Below are positions 18,417-26,839 of a stretch of DNA of 64,000 nt, piece after piece (position 1 is the first letter of the stretch; each line of letters starts with the position of its first letter). This DNA comes from Paracoccus sp. TOH (GTDB lineage: Bacteria; Pseudomonadota; Alphaproteobacteria; Rhodobacterales; Rhodobacteraceae). The notes beneath the pieces were generated by a model that had not been told where the DNA came from, searched no databases, and worked only from the letters and a program-made list of their open reading frames with translations. The stretch is from NCBI RefSeq assembly GCF_030388245.1, contig NZ_CP098361.1, forward strand, positions 248,001-312,000, in the 5' to 3' direction. The position numbers and the translations under genes were made by a program.

Positions 18417-18788
18417 TCACGGCTTGACGAGATGCGCGTCCGTCCGGGTGTCCTCGGCCGGCGCGACATTGCCCGCCGCATCGGCCTGCGGCTCGACCAC
18501 GTCCTGCGGCGGCGTGAAGGGCGCGGTCAGCTCGGCGCTTCCGGCCTGCTTGTCGTAGATGCAGACGTAGCGATCCACCCCGCCATCGGCCAGCGTGGTG
18601 ATCAGCAGCGCCGCGCCGTAGCTTTCCGAGCCGAAGGGATTGACCTCGATCGCCGTCTCGCCCGTTTCGGGGGCAAGCGCGCTGCAGGCGGTCTCGACAT
18701 CCTGGCGGAACTGCTCCCAGGCATCCTCGGAGGAGGCCAGCGCGGGGGTGGCGACAAGGGCGATCAGCAGGATGGGCAGGCGGCGCAT
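18417..18788 (-). CDS. Small periplasmic protein, unknown function
   Basis: A 123-residue protein with a signal peptide at residues 1-18 (RRLPILLIALVATPALA). The mature part has two cysteines (TACSALAPETGE and YVCIYDKQAG) that could form a disulphide, and a Pro/Asp/Ala-rich tail. No family is recognised. It lies 55 bases downstream of hisG on the same strand, so it may be carried on the hisS-hisZ-hisG transcript, although nothing links it to histidine synthesis. Confidence 0.7.
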   Translation of the reverse strand: MRRLPILLIALVATPALASSEDAWEQFRQDVETACSALAPETGETAIEVNPFGSESYGAALLITTLADGGVDRYVCIYDKQAGSAELTAPFTPPQDVVEPQADAAGNVAPAEDTRTDAHLVKP

Positions 18789-18843
18789 CGGTTTCCTCCG
18801 GTTGTGGTTGCCAAGGGGAACGCCCCTGCCCCGCCGCAGGTTT

Positions 18844-19521
18844 CTAGAGCCCGAGCCGCGCCGCGAAATCCCGCACCTCGGCCGCGTCCCCCGCCGCCAG
18901 CGAGCGCAAGAGCGTCGCCTGCGAACGCAGGATCGGTTCCTCGCCGATGATCTTCAGGTGGTTCGCCCGCAGCGTCTCGCCGGACGAGGTGATGTCGGCG
19001 ATGGCCTCGGCGGTCAGGTTGGCCACCGTGCCCTCGGTCGCGCCCTGGCTGTCGACCAGTTGGTAATCCGCCACCTCCTGCGCCGACAGCCAGGCGCGCA
19101 CCAGCCGGTGATACTTGGTGGCGATGCGCAGGCGGAAGCCGTGCTCGGCGCGGAAATCGCGGGCGATGGTGGCGAAATCGTCCAGGCTGTCGCAATCCGA
19201 CCAGCAGGCGGGCACGGCCAGGATCAGGTCGGCATGGCCGAAGCCCATCGGCGCCAGCTCCTCGACATGGCTGCGCCAGCCGGCGAGCTTTTCCCGGATC
19301 AGGTCGGTGCCGGTCACGCCCAGATGGATGCGCCCGGCCATCAGCTCGCGCGGGATCTCGCCGGCCGAGAGCAGCACCAGCGCCACGTTTCCGACCCCGT
19401 CCACCCGTCCGGCATATTCCCGGTCCGAGCCGGCGCGCGACAGGGTCACGCCGCGGTCGGCGAACCAGTCAAAACACTGCTCCATCAGCCGCCCCTTGGA
19501 CGGCACGCCCAGCCGGATCAT
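18844..19521 (-). CDS. hisG: ATP phosphoribosyltransferase, short catalytic form
   Basis: A 225-residue enzyme for the first step of histidine synthesis (ATP + PRPP to phosphoribosyl-ATP). It starts [15 protein letters not shown] and contains HLGVTGTDLIREKL, RIATKYHRLVRAWL and LVDSQGATEGTVANLTAEAIADITSSGETL, the PRPP loop. It lacks the C-terminal regulatory domain of the long form, so it must work with HisZ. Its start overlaps the hisZ stop by 4 bases (ATGA), consistent with stoichiometric synthesis. Confidence 0.96.
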   Translation of the reverse strand: MIRLGVPSKGRLMEQCFDWFADRGVTLSRAGSDREYAGRVDGVGNVALVLLSAGEIPRELMAGRIHLGVTGTDLIREKLAGWRSHVEELAPMGFGHADLILAVPACWSDCDSLDDFATIARDFRAEHGFRLRIATKYHRLVRAWLSAQEVADYQLVDSQGATEGTVANLTAEAIADITSSGETLRANHLKIIGEEPILRSQATLLRSLAAGDAAEVRDFAARLGL

Positions 19522-20585
19522 GCCAGCCCCCCCAGTTCATGCACCAGACCCGGCCGGATGATGCCGCCCACCGCCGGGATCGAGCGGCCCTGCGCCTGGC
19601 CCAGAACCGCCGCCAGCGCGTCGTAGCGGCCGCCCGAGGCGACGGGCGGCCAGTCCTCGCGCCCGGCCGCGGCGAAGCTGAAGGTCATGCCGTCGTAATA
19701 TTCCATCGTGTGCCGGCCGTGGCTGGCGGCGAAATGCACGGCGCCCACGTCGATGCCGCGCGCCGACAGCGCCGCGAGGTTGCGCTCCAGCCGGTCCACC
19801 GCCGCGGCGATGTCGGGGATCTCGGCGGCCAGGTCGCGCAGCTGCCGCAACGCCTCGGGGGCCGGGGCCTCGATGGCGAACAGCCGCTCCAGCCGCTCGA
19901 CCCATTGCGGCGGCAGCGGCGCCTCGACGGCGTCGCTGCGCAGCCGGTCGATGCGCGCCTGCATCTCGGCCGGCGAACGCAGCCCGGTCCAGGGCGCGCC
20001 GGTTTCCGGAAAGCGCCGCGGCGCGGCCGGCGCGGCAAAGCGCGCCAGCGCCTTGGCAAAGCGCCGCGGCCGCCAGATGTGGTGCAAGAGCGCCGCGCGG
20101 CGCGCACCGGATAGCGGCAGGGCGCGCACCGCGTCCATCAGCAGATCCATATCGCCCATGCTGGCCTGCAGCTTCAGCGGCGCGAGGATGTCGTGAAACA
20201 GCGCGAACACCTCGGCATCGGCCTCGGGATCGCGGGCGAAAAGCTCGAAACCGGCCTGCAGATATTCGTTGTCGCGCGGATGCTCGGAGCGGGTCTCGCC
20301 ATGGTCCTGCTTGCGGAACACCTCGCCCAGATAGCAATAGCGCGCCGGCTCGGCGCCACTGGCCATGTGCATCTGCACCACCGGCACGGTGAAGTCGGGG
20401 CGCAGCATCATCTCGCCGCGGATCGGATCCTGGGTCACATAGGCGCGGGCGCGGATGTCCTCGCCGTAAAGGTCCAGCAGCGTCTCGGCCGGCAGCAGCA
20501 GGTCGGGCGCGACCTCCTCGGCGCCGGCGGCGCGGAAGGCGGCAAGGATCTGCTGGCCGATGGCCTGTTTCTCGCGCTTGCTCAT
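19518..20585 (-). CDS. hisZ: ATP phosphoribosyltransferase regulatory subunit
   Basis: A 355-residue paralogue of histidyl-tRNA synthetase without aminoacylation activity; it makes short HisG active and histidine-sensitive. The class II synthetase core is visible in [31 protein letters not shown] (motif 2-like) and [15 protein letters not shown]. The ATG at 20585 gives the start [13 protein letters not shown] and overlaps the hisS stop by 4 bases. The order hisS-hisZ-hisG, all coupled by ATGA overlaps, sets tRNA charging and pathway control side by side. Confidence 0.94.
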   Translation of the reverse strand: MSKREKQAIGQQILAAFRAAGAEEVAPDLLLPAETLLDLYGEDIRARAYVTQDPIRGEMMLRPDFTVPVVQMHMASGAEPARYCYLGEVFRKQDHGETRSEHPRDNEYLQAGFELFARDPEADAEVFALFHDILAPLKLQASMGDMDLLMDAVRALPLSGARRAALLHHIWRPRRFAKALARFAAPAAPRRFPETGAPWTGLRSPAEMQARIDRLRSDAVEAPLPPQWVERLERLFAIEAPAPEALRQLRDLAAEIPDIAAAVDRLERNLAALSARGIDVGAVHFAASHGRHTMEYYDGMTFSFAAAGREDWPPVASGGRYDALAAVLGQAQGRSIPAVGGIIRPGLVHELGGLA

Positions 20586-22066
20586 CCGAGGATGCGCCGG
20601 ACTTCCGCGACCAGATCGGCACGGGCGACCTCTGTCTGGGCGGGCTGGGCCTTCCATTCCTCGTGGCTGGCCTGGGCCGCGAGTTTCGCGCCAAGGATCA
20701 GGTCCTTGACCTGCACCACGCCGCGCGCCGCCTCGTCGCCGCCCTGGATGACGGCGACCGGGGCGTCGCGCTTGTCGGCATATTTCAACTGGTTGCCGAA
20801 GTTCTTCGGATTGCCCAGATAGACCTCGGCGCGGATGCCGGCGGCGCGCAGCTCGGCGGCCATGGCCTGGTAATCGGCCATGCGCTCGCGATCCATGACG
20901 GTGACGACGACCGGGCCCCGCGCCTCGCTGCCCGTCAGCCCCTTGGCGCGCAGGGCGGCCAGCAGCCGGTCCACGCCGATGGAAACGCCCGTCGCCGGCA
21001 CCTTCTGGCCGGTGAAGCGTTCCACCAACCCGTCATAGCGGCCGCCGCCGGCGACCGAGCCGAACTGGCGCTTGCGGCCCTTGTCGTCGAGAATTTCAAA
21101 GGTCAGCTCGGCCTCGAAGACCGGGCCGGTGTAATAGCCGAGGCCGCGCACGATCGAGGGGTCGATCACCGCCCGATCCTCGTCCACGCCCATGGCGGCG
21201 AGCATCCGGGCGATCTGCGCCAGTTCCTCGACGCCCTCGGCGCCCGTGGCCGAGGCGCCGACGGCGGCGCGCAGGTTCGAGAGCGTGTCGGCGTTGTCCG
21301 CGCCCTTGGAGGTCAGGAAGGCCAGCACCGACCCCGCCTGTTCGGGCGAAAGGCCCACGCCCTCGATGAAGGCGCCGGAGTCGTCCTTGCGCCCGGCGGT
21401 GAGCAGCTGGCGCACGCCGTCTTCGCCGACCTTGTCGAACTTGTCGATGGTGCGCAGCACGTCGTCGGCCGGCTTGCCCTCGGCGACGCCCATGGCTTCC
21501 AGGATGCCGTTCAGCACCTTGCGGTTGTTGATGCGGATCAGGTAGTCGCCGCGGGCGATGCCGGCATGTTCCAGCGCCGCCGCCAGCATGGCGCAGATCT
21601 CGGCATCCGCGGCGACCGAGGCCGAGCCCACGGTATCGGCATCGCATTGGTAGAACTGCCGGAAGCGTCCGGGTCCGGGCTTCTCGTTGCGCCAGACCGG
21701 GCCCATGGCATAGCGGCGATAAGGCGAGGGCAGGTCGTTGCGGAACTGCGCCGCGACGCGGGCCAGCGGCGCGGTCAGGTCATAGCGCAACGCCAGCCAG
21801 TCGCCGGCGCCGCCGCCCGGAACCTCGGCCTCTTGCCAGGCGAAGACCCCGGCATTGGGGCGGTCCACGTCGGGCAGGAACTTGCCCAGCGCCTCGACGG
21901 TTTCGACGGCACTGGTTTCGAGCGGCTCGAAGCCGTGGCGATGATAGATCTCGGCGATGCGGTCGAGCATCTGCTTGCGCTCGGTCACGTCTGCGCCGAA
22001 ATAGTCGCGGAACCCCTTGGGCGTCTCGGCCTTGGGACGGGGCTGTTTCTTCTGATCTTTCGCCAT
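20582..22066 (-). CDS. hisS: Histidyl-tRNA synthetase
   Basis: A 494-residue class II synthetase. Motif 1 region [17 protein letters not shown], motif 2 [37 protein letters not shown], the histidine A motif [14 protein letters not shown] and motif 3 with [15 protein letters not shown] are present. The C-terminal anticodon-binding domain begins near [16 protein letters not shown]. It is longer than the usual 420-430 residues, in line with alphaproteobacterial forms. It is the first gene of hisS-hisZ-hisG. It is divergent from slyX. Confidence 0.96.
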   Translation of the reverse strand: MAKDQKKQPRPKAETPKGFRDYFGADVTERKQMLDRIAEIYHRHGFEPLETSAVETVEALGKFLPDVDRPNAGVFAWQEAEVPGGGAGDWLALRYDLTAPLARVAAQFRNDLPSPYRRYAMGPVWRNEKPGPGRFRQFYQCDADTVGSASVAADAEICAMLAAALEHAGIARGDYLIRINNRKVLNGILEAMGVAEGKPADDVLRTIDKFDKVGEDGVRQLLTAGRKDDSGAFIEGVGLSPEQAGSVLAFLTSKGADNADTLSNLRAAVGASATGAEGVEELAQIARMLAAMGVDEDRAVIDPSIVRGLGYYTGPVFEAELTFEILDDKGRKRQFGSVAGGGRYDGLVERFTGQKVPATGVSIGVDRLLAALRAKGLTGSEARGPVVVTVMDRERMADYQAMAAELRAAGIRAEVYLGNPKNFGNQLKYADKRDAPVAVIQGGDEAARGVVQVKDLILGAKLAAQASHEEWKAQPAQTEVARADLVAEVRRILG

Positions 22067-22114
22067 GGTTTGCCTCGGGCTTTTCCAGGCGCGGGTCTAG
22101 CGGATGGAGGATGG

Positions 22115-22330
22115 ATGGACAAGCAGACGCAGGAACGGATCGAGCGGCTGGAGGAGGCCGTGGCCTATCTGGCGCGCACGGTCGAGGATCTGTCGGGCAT
22201 CGTGGCCCGGCAGGAAAGCGAATTCGCCCGGCTGGCGCGGCATGTCGGCATGCTGATGGAGCGCGAGGCGGAACGCGAGAGCGAGACGGGCGTGGTGCCG
22301 CTGGCCGACCAGCGGCCGCCGCATTGGTGA
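22115..22330 (+). CDS. slyX: SlyX family protein
   Basis: A 71-residue coiled-coil protein: MDKQTQERIERLEEAVAYLARTVEDLS, then VARQESEFARLARHVGMLMER, and the family's ending ADQRPPHW. SlyX is widespread but its function is not known. GGAGG lies four bases before the ATG at 22115. It is the only + strand gene between hisS and the DUF4177 gene. Confidence 0.85.
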   Translation: MDKQTQERIERLEEAVAYLARTVEDLSGIVARQESEFARLARHVGMLMEREAERESETGVVPLADQRPPHW

Positions 22331-22336
22331 GGGCCG

Positions 22337-22400
22337 GAGGGGCGCTGCCCCTCGCCCCCGTGCCGGGGGCTCACCCCGGGGTATTGGGAAAACGGTGAAA
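22337..22400 (-). repeat. Dispersed intergenic element, copy D
   Basis: Two hairpins, GAGGGGC-GCT-GCCCCTC (22337-22353) and GCCCCC-GTGCC-GGGGGC (22354-22370), are followed by CACCCCGGGGTATTGGGAAA and ACGGTGAAA. On the minus strand the core reads TTTCACCGTTTTCCCAATAC followed by CCC. It fills the whole gap between the convergent slyX and DUF4177 genes and may also end both transcripts. Confidence 0.7.
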
Positions 22401-22916
22401 TCAGCGGCTGGCCGGGCCGAGGCGCGGGCCGGCGGGGGCCGGGGCCGGCGGCGCGGTCAGCGGCGGCTCGGCGGCGCGGGCGCGGCTATGGTTGCCGGGC
22501 GCGGCCAGCGGCGCGGGCTTGGGCGTGGCCCGCATCGGCTGGCTGAAGGGGCCGCGCGCCGGTTGCTGGCCGGCATCGGCCGGGGTTTCCGCGGCTGCGG
22601 GTTCTGCTGCGGCAGGTTCCGCGGCGGCGGGCTGCGGGTCGGCCGCGGTGGCGGGCAGGGGAAGCTGCTGTCGGCCCGGCGCGGCCAGGGCGCGGCGGAA
22701 GATCAGCAGGTTGTGATAGACCGTGGTGCGGCTGGTCAGGCCCGAGCGTTCCTCGGCCGGCAAGGTCTCGGCCCGGACATAGTCCCAGCCGTCGCGGGCC
22801 ATGTCGTTCAGCACATCGGTCAGGGTGGCGGCGAAGCGCTCGATCCCGGATTTCGCGCCCCGGCTCTTTTCGCCGCGGGCGGGTGCGGGGATGACGGTGT
22901 ATTCGTAGCTGCTCAT
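22401..22916 (-). CDS. DUF4177 domain protein with Ala/Pro-rich tail
   Basis: A 171-residue protein. The first 80 residues (YEYTVIPAPARGEKSRGAKS, then RFAATLTDVLNDMARDGWDYVRAETLPAEER and TVYHNLLIFRRAL) match DUF4177, a short alpha/beta domain of unknown function. The remaining 90 residues are Ala, Pro, Glu and Arg and look disordered. No signal peptide is seen. It is a single gene. Confidence 0.75.
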   Translation of the reverse strand: MSSYEYTVIPAPARGEKSRGAKSGIERFAATLTDVLNDMARDGWDYVRAETLPAEERSGLTSRTTVYHNLLIFRRALAAPGRQQLPLPATAADPQPAAAEPAAAEPAAAETPADAGQQPARGPFSQPMRATPKPAPLAAPGNHSRARAAEPPLTAPPAPAPAGPRLGPASR

Positions 22917-23025
22917 GCGGATGCCTTTCCTTTGATCCGGAGGTTAGGCGAGATGGCCTGCCAAGGGAAGCGGGCCGCGCAACGCCGGCGCGCGTTGCGG
23001 GCCGCACAAATTCGGGAGCGGCGGG

Positions 23026-23047
23026 AAAAAACACCGGCAAATGCCGG
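23026..23047 (-). terminator. gatB terminator
   Basis: Stem CCGGC-AAAT-GCCGG (23034-23047). On the minus strand it is followed by TG and then six T. It lies about 105 bases beyond the gatB stop. On the + strand it also runs into GGTTTTC. Confidence 0.6.
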
Positions 23048-23076
23048 GGTTTTCGCGGTGACCGGCATGCACGGAC

Positions 23077-23108
23077 CGTACACCGGGCGTACACCGGCCG
23101 TCGAACAC
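23077..23108. repeat. CGTACACCGG tandem motif, locus 1
   Basis: CGTACACCGG, CGTACACCGG and the degenerate CGAACACCGG follow each other at 10- to 13-base steps. It lies between the gatB stop and its probable terminator. A related array is at 40561. Confidence 0.6.
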
Positions 23109-23151
23109 CGGCCCCGCAGGACGGGACCGGCCGCGGCAGGCGGGACGCCCG

Positions 23152-24666
23152 TCAGCCGCCCAGCTTCTTCGCCACCAGTTCGTTCACCGCCGCCGGGTTG
23201 GCCTTGCCGCCGGTGGCCTTCAGCACCTGGCCGACGAACCAGCCGGCCAGCTTGGGATTGGCCTTGGCCTTTTCCACCTGCGCCGGGTTCGCGGCAATGA
23301 TCTCGTCCACCGCCGCCTCGATGGCGCCGAGGTCGGTGACCTGCTTCATGCCGCGCGCTTCCACGATCCCGGCCGGGTCGCCGCCCTCGGTCCAGAGGAT
23401 CTCGAACAGATCCTTGGCGATCTTGCCCGAGATCGCCCCCGAACCGATCAGGTCGATCACCCCGCCGAGCTGGGCGGCGGAAACCGGCGCCGTCTCGACC
23501 GTCAGGCCTTCCTTGTTCAACCGGCCGAACAGCTCGTTGATGACCCAGTTCGCCGCCATCTTGCCGTCGCGGCCGGCGGCCACCTGTTCGAAATAGTCGG
23601 CGCTTTCCACCTCGGCGGTCAGCACGCCGGCATCGTATTCCGACAGGCCGAGTTCCTTGACGAAGCGCGCCTTCTTCTCGTCGGGCAGTTCCGGCATGAC
23701 GGCGGCGATGCCGTCCACCCAGCCCTGCTCGATCTCGAGCGGCAGCAGGTCGGGGTCGGGGAAATAGCGGTAGTCGTGGGCTTCCTCTTTCGAGCGCATC
23801 GAGCGGGTCTCGCCGCGGTCGGGGTCGTAGAGCCGGGTTTCCTGCACCACCTTGCCGCCATCCTCGATGATGGCAATCTGGCGGCGGGCCTCGTATTCGA
23901 TGGCCTGCTGGATGAAGCGCAGCGAGTTCATGTTCTTGATCTCGCAGCGGGTGCCGAGATGGCTGAAATCCTGGGTCTCCTGGTAACGCTCATAGGCGCC
24001 GGGGGCGCAGACCGAGACGTTCACGTCGGCGCGCAGGCTGCCGTTCTGCATGTTGCCGTCGCAGGTGCCCAGATAGCGCATGATCTGGCGCAGCTTGGCG
24101 ACATAGGCCGCCGCCTCCTCGGGACCGCGGATGTCGGGACGCGAGACGATCTCCATCAGCGCGACGCCAGTGCGGTTCAGGTCCACGAAGCTCATGTTCG
24201 GGTCCATGTCGTGGATCGACTTGCCGGCATCCTGTTCCAGGTGGATGCGCTCGATGCGGACGCGACGGGCGATGCCGGGGGCCATGTCCACGATCACCTC
24301 GCCCTCGCCGACGATCGGGTGATAGAGCTGGCTGATCTGGTAGCCCTGCGGCAGGTCGGGATAGAAATAATTCTTGCGGTCGAAGGCCGAGGTCAGGTTG
24401 ATCGCCGCCTTGAGGCCGAGGCCGGTCTTGACCGCCTGCGCCACGCAGAATTCGTTGATCACCGGCAGCATCCCCGGCATGGCGGCGTCGACGAAGGAGA
24501 CATGGCTGTTCGGCTCGGCCCCGAAGCCGGTCGAGGCGCCCGAGAACAGCTTGGCGTTCGAGGCGACCTGGGCATGGACCTCCAGCCCGATGACCAGTTC
24601 CCAGTCCTGTTTCGCACCCTGAATGGTCTTCGGTTCCGGGGCGGTATAGGTCAGATGGTCGAGCAT
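23152..24666 (-). CDS. gatB: Aspartyl/glutamyl-tRNA(Asn/Gln) amidotransferase subunit B
   Basis: A 504-residue subunit of the GatCAB complex, which amidates misacylated Glu-tRNA(Gln) and Asp-tRNA(Asn). Marks are [62 protein letters not shown] and the C-terminal YqeY-like tail ending [14 protein letters not shown]. The start is the ATG at 24666; upstream in-frame sequence is not protein-like. gatA and gatC are not in the window. Confidence 0.97.
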   Translation of the reverse strand: MLDHLTYTAPEPKTIQGAKQDWELVIGLEVHAQVASNAKLFSGASTGFGAEPNSHVSFVDAAMPGMLPVINEFCVAQAVKTGLGLKAAINLTSAFDRKNYFYPDLPQGYQISQLYHPIVGEGEVIVDMAPGIARRVRIERIHLEQDAGKSIHDMDPNMSFVDLNRTGVALMEIVSRPDIRGPEEAAAYVAKLRQIMRYLGTCDGNMQNGSLRADVNVSVCAPGAYERYQETQDFSHLGTRCEIKNMNSLRFIQQAIEYEARRQIAIIEDGGKVVQETRLYDPDRGETRSMRSKEEAHDYRYFPDPDLLPLEIEQGWVDGIAAVMPELPDEKKARFVKELGLSEYDAGVLTAEVESADYFEQVAAGRDGKMAANWVINELFGRLNKEGLTVETAPVSAAQLGGVIDLIGSGAISGKIAKDLFEILWTEGGDPAGIVEARGMKQVTDLGAIEAAVDEIIAANPAQVEKAKANPKLAGWFVGQVLKATGGKANPAAVNELVAKKLGG

Positions 24667-24869
24667 GGCATTTTCCCTGGCAAGGTTGCCCCGCCTTTTA
24701 GGGGCTTGGCGCCCGCCCGGCAAGGCCCGGCCCGTGGCGCGGCGACCCTGGGTATCTGCGCAACGACGAAGCCGGGGCCCCCCGATCCGCCCGGCCGCAT
24801 TGCGGCTTTCCCCGAATGCTCCGATGCGACGGCCCCCCGGCCGCGCCGGGCGGGGCCGGCCCCGTCATG

Positions 24870-24891
24870 TTCACCGTTTTCCAAATACCCC
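24870..24891 (+). repeat. Dispersed intergenic element, copy E
   Basis: TTCACCGTTTTCCAAATACC followed by CC, the most complete copy of the core, lies between the gatB start and the antiporter stop. Upstream and downstream sequence is GC-rich and partly palindromic (GGCCGGCCCC, GCCGGCGCCGGC). Confidence 0.65.
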
Positions 24892-24925
24892 ATCGCGGCC
24901 GGGACGCCGGCCGGCGCCGGCCGGT

Positions 24926-26839
24926 TCAGCGCCCGCCGGGCCGGCCGGGGCGGGCCGCCAGGCCGTGTTCGGGCACCTCGTCCTGCTCGGCGGCGATGGG
25001 GGCGGCGCTCGGACCATGCGCGAAGCGCTCCATCAGCACGTTTTCAAGCTGGCGGTTCAGGTCGCGGGTCAGGGTCATGTAGTCGCGATTCTCCTCCATC
25101 GGCACGCCGGGCTTCCAGACCTCGGCGAGCTGGCGCAGATGCGCGCGGTCCATGCGGTAGAAGATGCGCTCGAGCTCGGAGGCCTCGTAGGGCGAGAGGC
25201 CGAGGTTTTCCAGCACATAGCGGCCGGCGCGCAGCGAGCTGTCGAAGGTCTCGCGCACGATATGGTCGGCGCGGGCGGCATAGAGCTGGAACACGTTCAC
25301 CCGGTCGCGGGCGCGGGCGATCACCACGATGTCGGGGCGCTTTTCCTTGGCGTAGCGGATCAGCCGCAGGTTGGCCTCGGGATCGTCCAGCGCCGCGACC
25401 AGCACCCGGGCCTTGTCGAGCCCGGCCGCGGTCAGGATCTCGGGGCGGGTCGGGTCGCCGAAATAGCCCTTGAAGCCGAAGCGGCGCATGAGCTGGATCA
25501 CCTCGAGGTCATGGTCAAGCACCGTGGTCTTGAAGCCGGACATGGTGACCAGCCGGTTCAGCACCTGGCCGAAGCGGCCGACCCCGGCGATGATGATCGG
25601 CTGCTGCTCCTCGATCTCGTCGGCGATGTCGCTGGCGCGTTCCTCGGCGATGCGGCGCGAGATGAAGTCCGACAGGATGAACAGCAGCGGCGTCGCCAGC
25701 ATCGACAGCGCGATGACCAGCAGGAAGCCCTGCGCCAGGGCGCGCGGCAGGATCGCCAGCGACACGGCATAGGAGATCAGCACGAAGCCGAACTCGCCCG
25801 CCTGCGCCAGAGACAGGGTGAACAGCGTGCGGTCGCGGCCGCGCAGGCCGGTCAGCCGGGCGATCAGGTGCAGCACCAGCGCCTTGATGGCGATGATCAC
25901 CACGGTGACGCCCAGCACCGTCACCGGCCGCTCGAGAAACAGCTGGAAATCCATGCCGGCGCCGACGGTGATGAAGAACAGGCCCAGCAGCAGGCCCTTG
26001 AAGGGCGCGATCTGGCCTTCGAGCTCGTGGCGGAACTCGGACCCCGCCAGCATCACCCCGGCCAGGAAGGTCCCGAGCGCCGGCGACAGGCCGACAAATT
26101 CCATCAGCGAGGCGATGCCCACCACGATCAGCAGCGCCACGGCGGTGTCGAGCTCGTTCAGCCGCGCGGCATAGACCCAGCGGAACAACGGCCGGATCAG
26201 ATATTGCCCGATCAGCACCACCGCCGCCACCGCGCCCAGCGTGACCAGCGCCGCCGCCCAGCCGGGCAGCCCATGCATGAAGGCCTCGCCGATATGCTCC
26301 TCGGCATCGGCGATCGGGGCGCGGGTCGCCAGAAGCGGCATCAGCGCCAGCATCGGGATCACCGCGATGTCCTGAGTCAGCAGCACGGCAAAGGCGCTGC
26401 GTCCGCCCGGCGTCTGCATCAGCGCTTTCTCGCTGAGCGTCTGCAGCACGATGGCGGTCGAGCTGAGCGACAGGATCATCCCCAGCGTGACCGCGATATG
26501 CCAGTCCTGGTTCAGCGCCATGGCGGCCAGCGCCAGCAGCGCCACCGTGCCGAGGATCTGCATGCTGGCCAGGCCCAGCAGGCGCTTGCGCATCTGCCAC
26601 AGCGCCTGCGGCTCCAGTTCCAGGCCGATCAGGAACAGCATCATCACCACGCCGAATTCGGCGAAATGCTGCAGGTCGGCCATTTCGCCGGCGCTGCCGG
26701 CGATGCCCAGCACCGGGCCGATGACGATGCCCGAGACCAGATAGCCCAGCACCGAGCCCAGCCCCAGCCGCGCCGACAGCGGCACGGCGATCACCATTGT
26801 CATCAGGTAGACAGTGGCGATCAGCAGGAATGTCTCCAT
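24926..26839 (-). CDS. CPA2-family cation:proton antiporter (KefB/KefC type)
   Basis: A 637-residue protein. Residues about 1-390 form a 12-13-helix Na+/H+ exchanger domain with LGSVLGYLVSGIVIGP and GVVMMLFLIGLELEP. Residues about 410-530 form a TrkA-N (RCK) domain with IIIAGVGRFGQVLNRLV and FKGYFGDPTRPEIL. Kef systems release potassium in exchange for protons and are gated by nucleotides or glutathione adducts. Whether glutathione is used here is uncertain. Its start codon shares one base with the stop of the 1071-residue gene upstream (TGATG), so the two are translationally coupled. Confidence 0.92.
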   Translation of the reverse strand: METFLLIATVYLMTMVIAVPLSARLGLGSVLGYLVSGIVIGPVLGIAGSAGEMADLQHFAEFGVVMMLFLIGLELEPQALWQMRKRLLGLASMQILGTVALLALAAMALNQDWHIAVTLGMILSLSSTAIVLQTLSEKALMQTPGGRSAFAVLLTQDIAVIPMLALMPLLATRAPIADAEEHIGEAFMHGLPGWAAALVTLGAVAAVVLIGQYLIRPLFRWVYAARLNELDTAVALLIVVGIASLMEFVGLSPALGTFLAGVMLAGSEFRHELEGQIAPFKGLLLGLFFITVGAGMDFQLFLERPVTVLGVTVVIIAIKALVLHLIARLTGLRGRDRTLFTLSLAQAGEFGFVLISYAVSLAILPRALAQGFLLVIALSMLATPLLFILSDFISRRIAEERASDIADEIEEQQPIIIAGVGRFGQVLNRLVTMSGFKTTVLDHDLEVIQLMRRFGFKGYFGDPTRPEILTAAGLDKARVLVAALDDPEANLRLIRYAKEKRPDIVVIARARDRVNVFQLYAARADHIVRETFDSSLRAGRYVLENLGLSPYEASELERIFYRMDRAHLRQLAEVWKPGVPMEENRDYMTLTRDLNRQLENVLMERFAHGPSAAPIAAEQDEVPEHGLAARPGRPGGR